Source: Burkholderia sp. SRS-W-2-2016
Lineage (GTDB): Bacteria > Pseudomonadota > Gammaproteobacteria > Burkholderiales > Burkholderiaceae
Length of the DNA: 64,000 bases
Direction: 5' to 3'
Assembly: GCF_001931485.1 (NCBI RefSeq)
Contig: NZ_MSDV01000064.1
Span: forward strand, 1 to 64,000
The notes under the pieces were generated by a model. It ran no database searches and had not been told where the DNA came from. It saw only the letters and a list, made by a program, of their open reading frames with translations. Made by a program: the position numbers and the translations under genes. Each line of letters begins with the position of its first letter. The first letter of the stretch is position 1. Positions 1 to 8,196 of this stretch are shown here, piece by piece.

Positions 1-1161
1 GGTGGAACCTGGCCGGACGTGCGGGCCTTCATGCACAGTCAGGCTTACGGTGACGCGAAGCAGTACGTCGAATCGTTTAACTGGTCGGGTAGCGGAAAGA
101 AGGTGCAGGCCGAAGTCCAGGCGTGGCTAAAGCCGCTGAGGGAAGAAGATAGCAAGCTTAGAGCAGCGGCAGCCCTGATTGCATTTGTGGCTCCGGATAG
201 TTCGCCGTGGCTGAAGGCGCCCTCTGTCACGGACGTACCGAAGCCGGTGCTGCCCGCAGCTGCAGAAATGAGCGAGTCGGTCCTGACGCGGCTATTGACG
301 AAGTTGACATCGCTTCCGTCCATTGTCGGAATTACGCTGCTGACCTATTCTCCAAAGTTGAACGACGGGGAAGACGAGGCGCTGAAAAAAATCCGCGAGC
401 AGCAGCAAATCTATGCGCAACAAAAGAAGCTGGCGATTCCCGCTCCGCAGGTAAAGACCGTCGTCCTGGTCAATACGGTCACCAATGAGTGCAAGCCGCA
501 GACGGAAATCAACAAACAGAACGGGGCGAAATGTGAGAACGATGGCTATATCCTCATGGAGAAGTCGCTCGGCTACAAGCGGCTTGTCGATCCGCCGAAG
601 GGGCGCGGACTCGATGGCCTGTTCGAGAAGCAAGGCGACATGAGCATGCCGAACCCGATGCCGCAGATCGTGAGCGAGCCGCCGCCCGGAGGCAAGCTGG
701 TGTTCATTCCCGAGCAGAAGAAGCCGCCCACGGCTCAATACAGGGCGCTCAATCCGGAGGCGGCGAGCGCGGTAGCCTATCCGCTGTTCGTGGTGTTCGA
801 AGCAAAGCACATATCGAAGGGCTTCGATCCCGGCGATACTGAGGGCATCAAGAAAGAAACAAAACGGCGGCTGGGGGAAACCTGTGATGGCACGCAGATG
901 AGCGAGCCGTGGACCGAAGAACGGATTCCGCAAGCGTTGAATCGAAGTGTGAAGAATGGAGATATGACTCGCCAACAACGGGATGGCAAAGAGCAGAAAA
1001 TAGAAATTAGTGGGTATGCCCGCTGGATTTTCATCTGCTTACCCGGCCCAACTGGATCGTCGTCCAAGCTGTTTGTGTTGATTGATGTTGTGGGGGCCGG
1101 AATGAACCTTGAGAAGACTTCACAACCTGCACCGTCACAACCCGGCGATAACACGTTCTAG
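1..1161 (+). CDS. PoNe-like DNase toxin, C-terminal part (5' end outside window)
   Basis: The frame is open to the left edge, so this is probably the C-terminal part of a longer T6SS or polymorphic effector; a GTG at 19 could be mistaken for a start. Counting from that GTG, residues ~195-365 look like a PD-(D/E)xK nuclease: a GLDGLFE motif (D199), a strand ending FVVFEAKH (E261, K263) and a later segment rich in Gln, Arg and Lys. PoNe toxins are DNases of this superfamily and are neutralised by DUF1910/DUF1911 immunity proteins, and exactly such a gene starts 9 bases downstream. The region before the nuclease domain has no motif I recognise. The class of effector (PAAR, VgrG or other carrier) cannot be seen. 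Nuclease-fold call is by motif and neighbour; moderately sure. Confidence 0.7.
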   Translation, partial: GGTWPDVRAFMHSQAYGDAKQYVESFNWSGSGKKVQAEVQAWLKPLREEDSKLRAAAALIAFVAPDSSPWLKAPSVTDVPKPVLPAAAEMSESVLTRLLTKLTSLPSIVGITLLTYSPKLNDGEDEALKKIREQQQIYAQQKKLAIPAPQVKTVVLVNTVTNECKPQTEINKQNGAKCENDGYILMEKSLGYKRLVDPPKGRGLDGLFEKQGDMSMPNPMPQIVSEPPPGGKLVFIPEQKKPPTAQYRALNPEAASAVAYPLFVVFEAKHISKGFDPGDTEGIKKETKRRLGETCDGTQMSEPWTEERIPQALNRSVKNGDMTRQQRDGKEQKIEISGYARWIFICLPGPTGSSSKLFVLIDVVGAGMNLEKTSQPAPSQPGDNTF

Positions 1162-1170
1162 GAGTTTTGA

Positions 1171-2196
1171 GTGACTGACTTTAACAATACCCGGCGACAA
1201 AAATTTCTAAGTGAAAAAGATTACGTTGAAGAAGAATACGCCTATAGACATGGCATTCAATCGCGTTACGAATCTCTTGCCTCCGACAAGCCCAAAGGCC
1301 CCGGCGCTGATTCACGCCTTCGATGGGCGATAGCGTCGAAGAGTCTTCAACTGCTGTTGCTCAACTACACTGCAGGCCGCCCCATCGAAGAACTGAAAGT
1401 GCAATTGCCCGAGGTCATCGAGCGCTTCAACGTGTATGTTGCGCATGAGCTATCGCCGCGCAGCAAGAATCCACCCGAGAACGTCGCGGATACATTCGAA
1501 ATCACCCAGCTTGACGCCTATGTGTATGTGTTCTGGCTGCTCGCGCTGTGCAAGCTACTGGGACGTCCAGAGTTCATTCCGACCGTCATGAATTGGGTGA
1601 ACAAAACCTACGAGTTCAATCGTGGACGTGATGGCCTGTTCGAAAACGTGGTGCAGGCACTTACCGGTACCCATGTTGAAGCACCGCGCGTGGTGCTTCA
1701 TGCCATGCCGTATCGCGCGCTCGCGAGTGCGACGGTAAGAGCGCCACAAGAGAGGCCCGCGTTGCTCAAGGAGTTTGTCGAGGGCTGGTACAAAGGTATG
1801 AAGCCGGCTTACTGGCATGGTGCGCACACGGACGGCCTCTACTTCGGTTACTGGTGCCTGGAAGCCGCGCTGGTGACGGTGCTATGGGACATTGACGACA
1901 GCAGCTATCGCGACAATCTCGTGTATCCAAAGGACCTTGTGGACTACGCGCGCCAGCAGCAAGCCGCCGCCCGCGCCGCCGACGCTCCAAAACCACACAT
2001 CTCGCGTCGAACCGGCGAGCAATGCCCGCATGCTGGGCGCTGGGGTGTTCTCGAATCGCCGGGCGCGTTCGTCCAGGAGCGCTTCTTCAAGGAGGGCGAC
2101 GTGTTCCCGGAGGGTATTGGCCGCGACCGTCAGGAAGGCCCTGTGACGTGGATCGTGATGTCCCGCGAAGATGGCGGCCCGACCCGCGAAGAGTGA
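1171..2196 (+). CDS. PoNi-like immunity protein (DUF1910/DUF1911), long form
   Basis: 341 residues from a GTG start preceded by AGGAG. PoNi proteins bind and block PoNe DNase toxins in the cytoplasm of the producer. The N-terminal half (about 1-160) fits DUF1910, and the C-terminal half carries the typical DUF1911 features: FVEGWYKGMKPAYW around 205-218, a YFGYWCLEAA motif and IDDSSYRDNLVYPKDLVDYA near 245-265. The coupling to the toxin frame 9 bases upstream fits a bicistron. Unlike the second copy it carries about 55 extra C-terminal residues starting at a GEQCPHAGRW motif and ending in a PVTWIVMSRED segment, which looks like a separate small module of the kind seen appended to other Burkholderia immunity-type proteins (recollection, not searched). 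Confidence 0.8.
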   Translation: MTDFNNTRRQKFLSEKDYVEEEYAYRHGIQSRYESLASDKPKGPGADSRLRWAIASKSLQLLLLNYTAGRPIEELKVQLPEVIERFNVYVAHELSPRSKNPPENVADTFEITQLDAYVYVFWLLALCKLLGRPEFIPTVMNWVNKTYEFNRGRDGLFENVVQALTGTHVEAPRVVLHAMPYRALASATVRAPQERPALLKEFVEGWYKGMKPAYWHGAHTDGLYFGYWCLEAALVTVLWDIDDSSYRDNLVYPKDLVDYARQQQAAARAADAPKPHISRRTGEQCPHAGRWGVLESPGAFVQERFFKEGDVFPEGIGRDRQEGPVTWIVMSREDGGPTREE

Positions 2197-2220
2197 GCGG
2201 ATGGTTCTCTAAGGTCAATT

Positions 2221-2375
2221 TCGGCACCCGGACGCGGTGCCGTTTGTGTTTCGCCACCCAATCCAGGTGTCTGTTCGAGAGGGCGCGTGGGGATAGCCAA
2301 TCCGTTGTTCGTTCTGTTCGAGGCAATGCACAATCAAACGGCTTCGATCCAGATGGGGCCGAAATGAAACTTTAA
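2221..2375 (+). pseudogene. Degenerate stub of a second PoNe-type toxin domain
   Basis: Between the two PoNi genes the frame starting at 2290 reads GIANPLFVLFEAMH, clearly related to the intact toxin's AVAYPLFVVFEAKH (around its E261/K263). The catalytic Lys codon is replaced by ATG at 2326-2328. Just after it the similarity moves to the +1 frame, which reads SNGFDPDGAEMK and matches SKGFDPGDTEGIKK of the intact toxin. So this is a frameshifted, active-site-damaged fragment of a toxin C-terminus sitting where a toxin would be expected, directly before the second immunity gene. Similarity upstream of 2290 is weak. This was read by eye; a nucleotide alignment of 2221-2375 with 680-870 would settle it. 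Confidence 0.65.
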
Positions 2376-2431
2376 AAGCCTTCTGAGGCCGCTCCGTCGC
2401 AGTCCGATAGCAATACTTCAGAGAGCTTTGA

Positions 2432-3292
2432 GTGACAGACTTTAACAAGACCCGGCGACAAAAATTTCTAAGTGAAAAAGATTACCTTCAAGAGGAAGAT
2501 GCCTACAAATTCGGCATTCAGTCGCGTTTTGAATCGCTAGCGTCGGACAAGCCCAAGGCCCCTAATGCTGATTCGCGCCATCGGTGGGCTATTGCGTCTG
2601 ATAGCCTTGAAGCTCTGTTACTTGACTATACGGCAGGTCGGCCTATTGAGGACCTGAAAGCGCAGTTGCCGATAATCATTGAACGCTACGATGTCTATAT
2701 TGCCAATGAGGTGTCACCTCGCAGCAAGAGCCCGCCCGAGAACGTGGCCGACACGCTGGAAATCACCCAACTCGATGCCTACGTGTACGTGTTCTGGTTA
2801 CTGGCGTTGTGCCGGCTGCTGGGCCTTCCGGAATTCATTCCAACAGTGATCGGTTGGGTGGACAAAACCCACAAGTACAACCGGGGCCGCGATGGGCTGT
2901 TTGAAAATGTGGTGCACGCGCTGACGGGTACGCACGTGGAAGCACCGCGCGTGGTGCTTCATACCGTGCCGTATCGCGCGCTCGCGAGTGCGACGGTAAG
3001 GGCGCCACAAGAGAGGCCCGCACTGGTGAAGGAGTTTGTCGAAGGCTGGTACAAGGGCATGAAGCCAGCCTACTGGCATGGTGCACATACTGATGGCCTC
3101 TACTTCGGTTACTGGTGCCTGGAAGCCGCTCTGGTGACGGTGCTATGGGACATTGACGACAGCAGCTACCGCGACAATCTCGTGTATCCCAAAGACCTCG
3201 TGAACTACGCGCGCCAGCAGGCCGCCGCCCACGCCGCCGACGCTCCAAAACCACACATCTCGCCCATGACCAGCGAGAGTTGCCCCCCGTAA
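2432..3292 (+). CDS. Second PoNi-like immunity protein, C-terminally short
   Basis: 286 residues, GTG start in a context nearly identical to the first copy (both begin MTDFN-TRRQKFLSEKDY). The DUF1910 and DUF1911 parts are present and very similar to the upstream paralogue, with the highest identity in the C-terminal half from VEAPRVVLH to the YPKDLV motif. It stops at a SESCPP sequence, the point where the first copy continues into its extra 55-residue module, so that module is missing here. No functional toxin precedes it, only a decayed stub. It may be an orphan immunity gene giving protection against kin toxins with a different nuclease variant, since the divergence between copies lies mainly in the N-terminal half. 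Confidence 0.75.
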   Translation: MTDFNKTRRQKFLSEKDYLQEEDAYKFGIQSRFESLASDKPKAPNADSRHRWAIASDSLEALLLDYTAGRPIEDLKAQLPIIIERYDVYIANEVSPRSKSPPENVADTLEITQLDAYVYVFWLLALCRLLGLPEFIPTVIGWVDKTHKYNRGRDGLFENVVHALTGTHVEAPRVVLHTVPYRALASATVRAPQERPALVKEFVEGWYKGMKPAYWHGAHTDGLYFGYWCLEAALVTVLWDIDDSSYRDNLVYPKDLVNYARQQAAAHAADAPKPHISPMTSESCPP

Positions 3293-3348
3293 ATATCACG
3301 CTGCGAGCCAGACACCCCCATCACACCCGGCCACCTGAAAACGACAAA

Positions 3349-3381
3349 GGGGCACGCCCGATTTATCACCGGGCGTGCCCC
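3349..3381. terminator. Bidirectional hairpin terminator between PoNi and rpoN
   Basis: GGGGCACGCCCG at 3349-3360 is perfectly complementary to CGGGCGTGCCCC at 3370-3381, with a 9-base loop. It lies between the convergent PoNi gene and rpoN. The flanks are A-rich on the left and weakly T-poor on the right, so it fits best as a terminator for rpoN (minus strand) with some effect in both directions. Confidence 0.75.
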
Positions 3382-3422
3382 CAAAGCAACGTCGAAAGTA
3401 TGGGAAGTTTGATTGAAGCGGC

Positions 3423-4904
3423 CTACAACTGCCGCCGCAACTCCGCCGGCGGCACCTTCATCAAATGCCGATATTTAGCCACCGTCCGCCGCGCAACCAG
3501 CACCCCCTGATCCGCCAGCATCTTCGCAAGCGTCACGTCAGACAGCGGATCGCGAGTATTCTCCGCGGCGATCATTTCCTTCAGCAGCGCGCGCACCGCG
3601 GCGGCCGAACAGGTGCCCCCGCTTTCGGTCCCGAGTTCGCGCGGGAAGAAATGCTTGAACTCGAAAATCCCCCGCGGCGTGGCCATATATTTGTTGCCGG
3701 TCGCGCGCGAGATCGTCGATTCATGGAGCCCGAGTTCTTCGGCGACGTCGCGCAACACCATCGGCTTCAGCGCAATTTCGCCGTACTGAAAGAACGCCTT
3801 CTGATGAGCGACGATGCATTCGGCCACCCGCTGAATCGTATCGAAGCGCTGCTGCGCATTGCGGATCAGCCAGCGCGCTTCCTGCAACTGCTGCGCGAGC
3901 GGCGAGCGGCTCGCACCGGCCGACTGCGCGAATAGCTGCGCGTACATCCGATGAATCCGCGCGCGTGGCTGCACCGCCGGATTAATCGACACGACCCATT
4001 TATTGCGCGCCTGGCGCACGATTACATCGGGCACCACGTAGTTGTCCTCGGTGCGTCCATAGCAATTGCCCGGCTTCGGATCGAGCTTGCGCACCAGTGC
4101 GCAAGCCACGCGCAATTCCTCCGCGCTACAGCCGATCTGCTTCTGCAATTCAGCCTGTTCGCGGCGTGCGAGCCGCTCCAGATGATGCTCGGCGATCTGC
4201 AGCGCGACGTCGCGTCCGGGCGTGTCGTCGGGCAACGCATGAATCTGCAGCGCGAGGCATTCGGACAGAGAGCGCGCGCCGAGTCCCGGACGATCGAGCG
4301 ACTGCACGAGCCGCAACGCGACCAGCAGTTCCGCTTCAGTCAACGCGGGTTCGAGATCGACGCTGTCCGCCAGATCGGCGAGCGACTGACGCAGATAACC
4401 ATCGTCGTCGAGTGCTTCGATGATGAAGCGCGCGACCGCGCGATCGCGGTCGTCGAGTCGATACAGACGCAGCGAGTCGTGCAGCTGCTCGCGCAAGGTC
4501 GGCTGCGAGCGCGCCCATTCGGCGGGATCGCTGCCGTCCGCGTCGCTGCTCTGGCGGGCCGAATTGCGGCCGCCGTAGTCGCCGGAGAAATCGGCCGGCA
4601 TGTCGTCCGGGCCGCCGCTGTCGAGCGTATCGCTGGCCGAGGTTTCCGTCGGCAGCGTATCGGTTTCGCCCGCGGCGAGGGTATCGGCGGCGGGCAGCGC
4701 GCCGGTGTCGTCGGTCGGCGACGTGCCGGCGAGCGCCACGTCCTCCGTCTCCGACGAATCGTATTCGAGGAACGGATTCGTATCGAGCGCCGTGCGCAAC
4801 TCCTGCTGAAACTCGAGCGCCGACAGTTGCAGGAGGCGCACCGACTGCTGAAGACGCGGCGTGAGCGCAAGAGACTGCCTTGTGCGTAGTTCGATAGAAG
4901 GCAT
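3423..4904 (-). CDS. rpoN: RNA polymerase sigma-54 factor
   Basis: 493 residues, a normal length for RpoN. The protein directs RNA polymerase to -24/-12 promoters and needs an AAA+ activator to open them. Region I is the Gln/Leu-rich start (MPSIELRTRQSLALTPRLQQSVRLLQL would be its first residues), followed by an acidic linker at about 45-125, the core-binding region, and the DNA-binding C-terminus with the RpoN box ARRTVAKYR about 20 residues from the end. There is no yhbH/ptsN or lptB next to it, the neighbours usual for the main rpoN of proteobacteria, so this may be one of two rpoN copies, as is known for Burkholderiaceae. Start chosen at the ATG that opens region I. Confidence 0.95.
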   Translation of the reverse strand: MPSIELRTRQSLALTPRLQQSVRLLQLSALEFQQELRTALDTNPFLEYDSSETEDVALAGTSPTDDTGALPAADTLAAGETDTLPTETSASDTLDSGGPDDMPADFSGDYGGRNSARQSSDADGSDPAEWARSQPTLREQLHDSLRLYRLDDRDRAVARFIIEALDDDGYLRQSLADLADSVDLEPALTEAELLVALRLVQSLDRPGLGARSLSECLALQIHALPDDTPGRDVALQIAEHHLERLARREQAELQKQIGCSAEELRVACALVRKLDPKPGNCYGRTEDNYVVPDVIVRQARNKWVVSINPAVQPRARIHRMYAQLFAQSAGASRSPLAQQLQEARWLIRNAQQRFDTIQRVAECIVAHQKAFFQYGEIALKPMVLRDVAEELGLHESTISRATGNKYMATPRGIFEFKHFFPRELGTESGGTCSAAAVRALLKEMIAAENTRDPLSDVTLAKMLADQGVLVARRTVAKYRHLMKVPPAELRRQL

Positions 4905-5425
4905 GAAGTAGATCCCGTTCGTTAGTAGCCGATGGCTGAATCAGTCGAGTTCTTTCTTCAGAGCAACTGTCGTACCAGCTCGCGCAAAGTGCTGTTTTAT
5001 TTAAGCTTTGTTACTTGACGCACATTGATTGAGCAGGCTTTCGCGGCCCGAATTTACAAATCATGCGCAAAATCCGGTCCCTTTCTTCACACCTCGCAGC
5101 CGTCACCGCGTACCCCTCGCAGTGCGCTATTCATCAGTTCAAAAGCCCCACGCAACCGGGGCTCCGCCCAGCGGCGGCCATCCCGCGAGAGCGCCGGGCA
5201 CGATGCTTGCGGGATCACGCTGTGTGGACGGATGCCGGCCCGGACACAGCGTAACGCAGACTCCGCGAGTCTTCTGTGCGCTGCCGGGCCGACATCCGAT
5301 GTCGAGAAACGGGCCCCTGACGGTACCGTAGCGGCAACGACCCCACGTGCGTCATCAGCGGTTCCGGCCGCGATCGGCCACCGGTAACAAGACCGCCATT
5401 TTTATCAACACCCGAAGGAGAAACC
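4905..5425. other. Intergenic region between rpoN and the BON gene
   Basis: 521 bases separating two divergent genes. It should hold both promoters. I see no convincing coding frame; short frames here lack ribosome sites and familiar sequence. The stretch at about 5000-5035 is the most AT-rich part and contains a TTGACG hexamer. Confidence 0.5.
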
Positions 5426-5764
5426 ATGAAGACCATCCAGCTTCTGAAGACCGCGGGCAGCATCGCTGTCGTTGCATTCGCTCTGAACGCTAACGCGCAG
5501 ACCACGACGCAGGCACCGTCGTCGGCATCGGAAAGCGTCGGCCAGCATATCGACGACGGCACGATCACGACCAAGGTGAAGGCGGACCTGCTCGCCGCGA
5601 AGAACGTCAAGTCGACGCATATCCATGTGAAGACCCGCAAGGGCGTGGTGTCGCTCACCGGTTCGGTGCCTTCGGCCGAAGATAGGAGCGCGGCGGAAGA
5701 AGTCGTGCAGAACGTGAAGGGCGTCGACAGCGTGAAGAATCATCTGAAGGTCAGCGCCGAGTAA
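5426..5764 (+). CDS. Periplasmic BON-domain protein
   Basis: 112 residues with a GGAG ribosome site. The start (MKTIQLLKTAGSIAVVAFAL) is a signal peptide that should be cleaved after the NANA motif. The rest is a single BON domain: DDGTITTKVKADLLAAKNV, then THIHVKTRKGVVSLTGSVPS, then the ending VKGVDSVKNHLKV. BON domains bind phospholipid or the envelope surface; OsmY is the best known member and is induced by osmotic and stationary-phase stress. The gene stands alone, ending in a clear terminator, and opens a run of small stress-type genes. Confidence 0.9.
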   Translation: MKTIQLLKTAGSIAVVAFALNANAQTTTQAPSSASESVGQHIDDGTITTKVKADLLAAKNVKSTHIHVKTRKGVVSLTGSVPSAEDRSAAEEVVQNVKGVDSVKNHLKVSAE

Positions 5765-5833
5765 ATTAGCTCAGCGCTTAGCTCAACACGATAGCTTCAT
5801 GCGACCGGTTCACGCCGGTCCGATCCGATGAAG

Positions 5834-5869
5834 AAAAAAGAGCTGGCATACAATGCCGGCTCTTTTTTT
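5834..5869 (+). terminator. Rho-independent terminator of the BON gene
   Basis: AAAAAAGAGCTGGCAT and ATGCCGGCTCTTTTTT form a stem with one G-U pair around a 4-base loop and a run of seven T. The A run on the other side lets it also serve the minus-strand gene that ends at 5928. Confidence 0.85.
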
Positions 5870-5927
5870 ATGCTGCGTGCTTGCGTTAAAGAGGCCGCGC
5901 CTCGCGCGACGCGGCCCGTTGCGCTGC

Positions 5928-6380
5928 TTAACGCTTCATCGCCGCGTACTGGTCGCGCAGATCGCGCACCCGGTCATGGGTTTGCAGCACGCCGTGATAT
6001 TGCCGCTCGACGATCGCCCGCACGTCGGCCGGCAGATCTTTTTCGAGCGCGTCGTGATAGCGCTTCTTCGCGACGTCCTCGCCCTTCTCGCACTCGGCGA
6101 GAATCTCGTGATCGCTGCGATCCGTCACCGCCGACTTCACATCGACCCAGCCGCGATGCAGCGCGCCGGTCATACTGCCGCCCGTTTCGGGTTTGCCGCC
6201 CAACGCCTGCACCGCGTCCTGCAGTTCACGCGCGCCGCGCGAGCAGTCTTCGGCATTACTGCGGAACATCGTCTTCAACTGTGCGTCGTGCGCGTCCTCG
6301 GCTGCCTTGAGAAAGCCCTTCTCGCCATCCTTCGACGTTTCGACCAGATCGTTCAATACGGAAACAACGTTGGTAGCCAT
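5928..6380 (-). CDS. PA2169-family four-helix-bundle protein (DUF2383)
   Basis: 150 residues. The sequence is that of the PA2169 family: VVSVLNDLVETSKDGEKGFLKAAED at the start, then FRSNAEDCSRGARELQ, a GG linker and HEILAECEKGEDVAKKRYHDAL. The fold is a ferritin-like four-helix bundle, but I do not see a full set of diiron ligands, and the family's function is not established. A purine-rich GGAGG lies just upstream of the ATG. These proteins commonly sit among general-stress genes, as here. Confidence 0.88.
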   Translation of the reverse strand: MATNVVSVLNDLVETSKDGEKGFLKAAEDAHDAQLKTMFRSNAEDCSRGARELQDAVQALGGKPETGGSMTGALHRGWVDVKSAVTDRSDHEILAECEKGEDVAKKRYHDALEKDLPADVRAIVERQYHGVLQTHDRVRDLRDQYAAMKR

Positions 6381-6787
6381 TCAATACCTCCAAGGGTTCG
6401 TTCATCGCGGAATCCGCCGCACGAGGCCGGGTTAGTCCTGCGCGATGAAAAAGCTCTCATTCGCGGCGGGGTTCCTCAACTGCTCCGCATGACGCGTGCC
6501 TGCCGTGCATTTGTGCCGTGGTACTGCATCGAATCGCCCTGATCGCTACCTGTGGAGCGGATGTTCTTTCAACGACCGTGTCAATGCGCGCTGGCGCGAC
6601 ACGCGCGTTGATCCGTAGCAGCAGCGGAAAACCCCGTGGCTGCTGGATCGATGTCAATGGCATAGCGATTGCTTTCCCTACTCGTCTTGTCCGGCTCGCC
6701 GCGCATTAGGCGCGCGCCGCGAAACCGACCACGAAATAAACACGATCGAACCACGATCGGCAGGCAATAACGACAGGGAGAATCGCC
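6381..6787. other. Intergenic region, no gene seen
   Basis: 407 bases between two divergently transcribed small genes. It must hold both promoters. No frame in it has a credible ribosome site or protein-like sequence. Confidence 0.45.
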
Positions 6788-7033
6788 ATGAAAAAAACCG
6801 CCAGCATGAAATTTCTCGCGATGATCGCCATCGTGACCTCGGCCACGGTGATGCAGATCCGCGAGCACGTCGCGCCGCCCGACACCGTGCGGGCCGGTGA
6901 ATCCAATTCGATGTCCGGCTGCACAGGCACGCACGGCGGCTTCACACCGGCCGCCTGCGAGCGGCTACGCGATGACCGGCAACCGGTCGAACAACGGAAG
7001 CCGGCGCACAACGAGCGGCACATCTGGGTGTAG
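6788..7033 (+). CDS. Small exported hypothetical protein
   Basis: 81 residues, preceded by GGGAG. The first ~22 residues (MKKTASMKFLAMIAIVTSAT) look like a signal peptide or membrane anchor. The mature part is short, charged and has two Cys (SGCTGT and PAACERL) that could pair in the periplasm. I do not recognise a family. A near-perfect 18-bp terminator stem 48 bases downstream supports it as a real transcription unit. Confidence 0.55.
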   Translation: MKKTASMKFLAMIAIVTSATVMQIREHVAPPDTVRAGESNSMSGCTGTHGGFTPAACERLRDDRQPVEQRKPAHNERHIWV

Positions 7034-7080
7034 CCGCAGCGCGCCAGTGCGCGCTATCGAGGCGAATACGCAGACCCGCG

Positions 7081-7120
7081 AATAGCAAACGGCCCGATCG
7101 AAATCGGGCCGTTTGCTATT
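7081..7120. terminator. Long perfect hairpin terminator
   Basis: AATAGCAAACGGCCCGAT and its exact complement ATCGGGCCGTTTGCTATT form an 18-bp stem with a CGAA loop. It lies between the small exported gene (plus) and the minus-strand gene ending at 7169 and can work in both directions. Confidence 0.8.
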
Positions 7121-7168
7121 CAATTGCTATTTATCCGCGAGCGTATGTTCCGCGCTCTGCGCTATCCG

Positions 7169-7750
7169 TCACGCGCGCTTCTCCGCAAACTCATTGAGCG
7201 GCTGCGGCGTCCTCAACGGATCGAAGTCCGCCCAGCGTCCCTGCTGCCAGCGTCCCGTCGCCTTTTCGATCGACACGCCGCCCGCTTCGCGCAACACCCG
7301 TGCGGCGTCGAGCTGATTGTCGGGCTCGACGTGCACGGCCACCAACACCCCGGAATCGCGCGTCTCCTGATGAAACGGCGAATGGTGTGCGCCTTGCTCC
7401 CGCTCGCGCGTGCCGGCCATCGCGCCGACCAGCGAGCCGACATACGCGCCGACCCCGGCCGCGATGATCGACACCAGCAGCGGCGCCGCGAACGCCGCGA
7501 AAATCCCGACCCCGACGATCGCGCCGATCACCGCGCCGATCGTCACGCCGAGCCCCGCCCCTTTGGGCGCCTTGCGCGCGGCCGGGTCGGTGCCGGTGTC
7601 GCCGCCGATCGGATAACGCGCATGCTGGCCACGCGGATTGACGAAAAACAGCGTGACGTCCTCTTCGACGAATCCTGCGTTGAACAGCTTCTGCGCCGCG
7701 GTTTCCGCAGCCGGGAAAGTGGTGAAGCGTGCTGCGACGATGAGTGACAT
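7169..7750 (-). CDS. Glycine-zipper membrane protein with YflT-like N-terminus
   Basis: 193 residues. The N-terminal 45 residues (VAARFTTFPAAETAAQKLFNAGF, then VTLFFVN) resemble the ferredoxin-like domain of general stress proteins of the YflT/GSP17M kind. The centre, about 70-110, is a glycine-zipper hydrophobic hairpin (GVTIGAVIGAIVGVG and AGVGAYVGSLVGAMAG). The C-terminal domain (SGVLVAVHVEPDNQLDAARVLREAGG) has a second ferredoxin-like pattern ending in a WQQGRWADFDP tail typical of these proteins. Likely an inner-membrane stress protein of unknown activity. The DNA is part of the cluster of small stress-type genes. Confidence 0.7.
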   Translation of the reverse strand: MSLIVAARFTTFPAAETAAQKLFNAGFVEEDVTLFFVNPRGQHARYPIGGDTGTDPAARKAPKGAGLGVTIGAVIGAIVGVGIFAAFAAPLLVSIIAAGVGAYVGSLVGAMAGTREREQGAHHSPFHQETRDSGVLVAVHVEPDNQLDAARVLREAGGVSIEKATGRWQQGRWADFDPLRTPQPLNEFAEKRA

Positions 7751-7855
7751 AAGGCCTCCTTATCGTTTGTCGATGGCGTTCGCGGAGCATGCCGGCGCCG
7801 GTCGCGCGGCCGCAAAATCACACCGCACGCAACCCGCCCCAAACACGTGGCGGCG

Positions 7856-8158
7856 CTACGCCGTAGCGCCGCGATCCGGTTCCATGCCTTCCACTCTGAA
7901 CAGTCCGCTATGCAACACTACGCCTTCTCCGTTGTTCTGGTCGAGCGCTTCCGCGCAGACCGAACGGATGCGCTGGCGGCCTTTGTCGAACGCGGCCAGC
8001 AACTCCGGTTCGAGCGCGGAATCCGCGCCGAAATGATCTTCCAGCGCCTCGGCGGTGATTGCGCAGACCACCGCCGCGCCGTCGACCCGCGCGAGGAAGC
8101 GCACGGTCAGATTGGCGCCGTCGAAGTCCGGTTTGTCGTCGGGGAAATTGATCTGCAT
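7856..8158 (-). CDS. DUF1488 protein
   Basis: 100 residues beginning MQINFPDDKPDFDG, the usual start of the DUF1488 family, with GAGG 9 bases upstream. The conserved pattern continues with VRFLARVDGAAVVCAITAEALEDHF. Function unknown. A longer form starting at 8200 is possible but would overlap the stop of the upstream gene and adds residues that other family members lack, so I chose 8158. It follows the DUF4142 gene by 38 bases on the same strand, so the two are probably co-transcribed. Confidence 0.85.
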   Translation of the reverse strand: MQINFPDDKPDFDGANLTVRFLARVDGAAVVCAITAEALEDHFGADSALEPELLAAFDKGRQRIRSVCAEALDQNNGEGVVLHSGLFRVEGMEPDRGATA

Positions 8159-8196
8159 AAGGGAGTCCTCATAGGCCGGCCGTGGCAGGATCGCGT

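Noticed and set aside
1171..3292. Long direct repeat considered as an insertion sequence or CRISPR-like repeat
   Set aside because: The repeated sequence is two paralogous coding genes, with no terminal inverted repeats or spacers.
5025..5387. Overlapping plus-strand frames upstream of the BON gene
   Set aside because: No start signals, Pro/Ser/Arg-rich reading; treated as promoter region.
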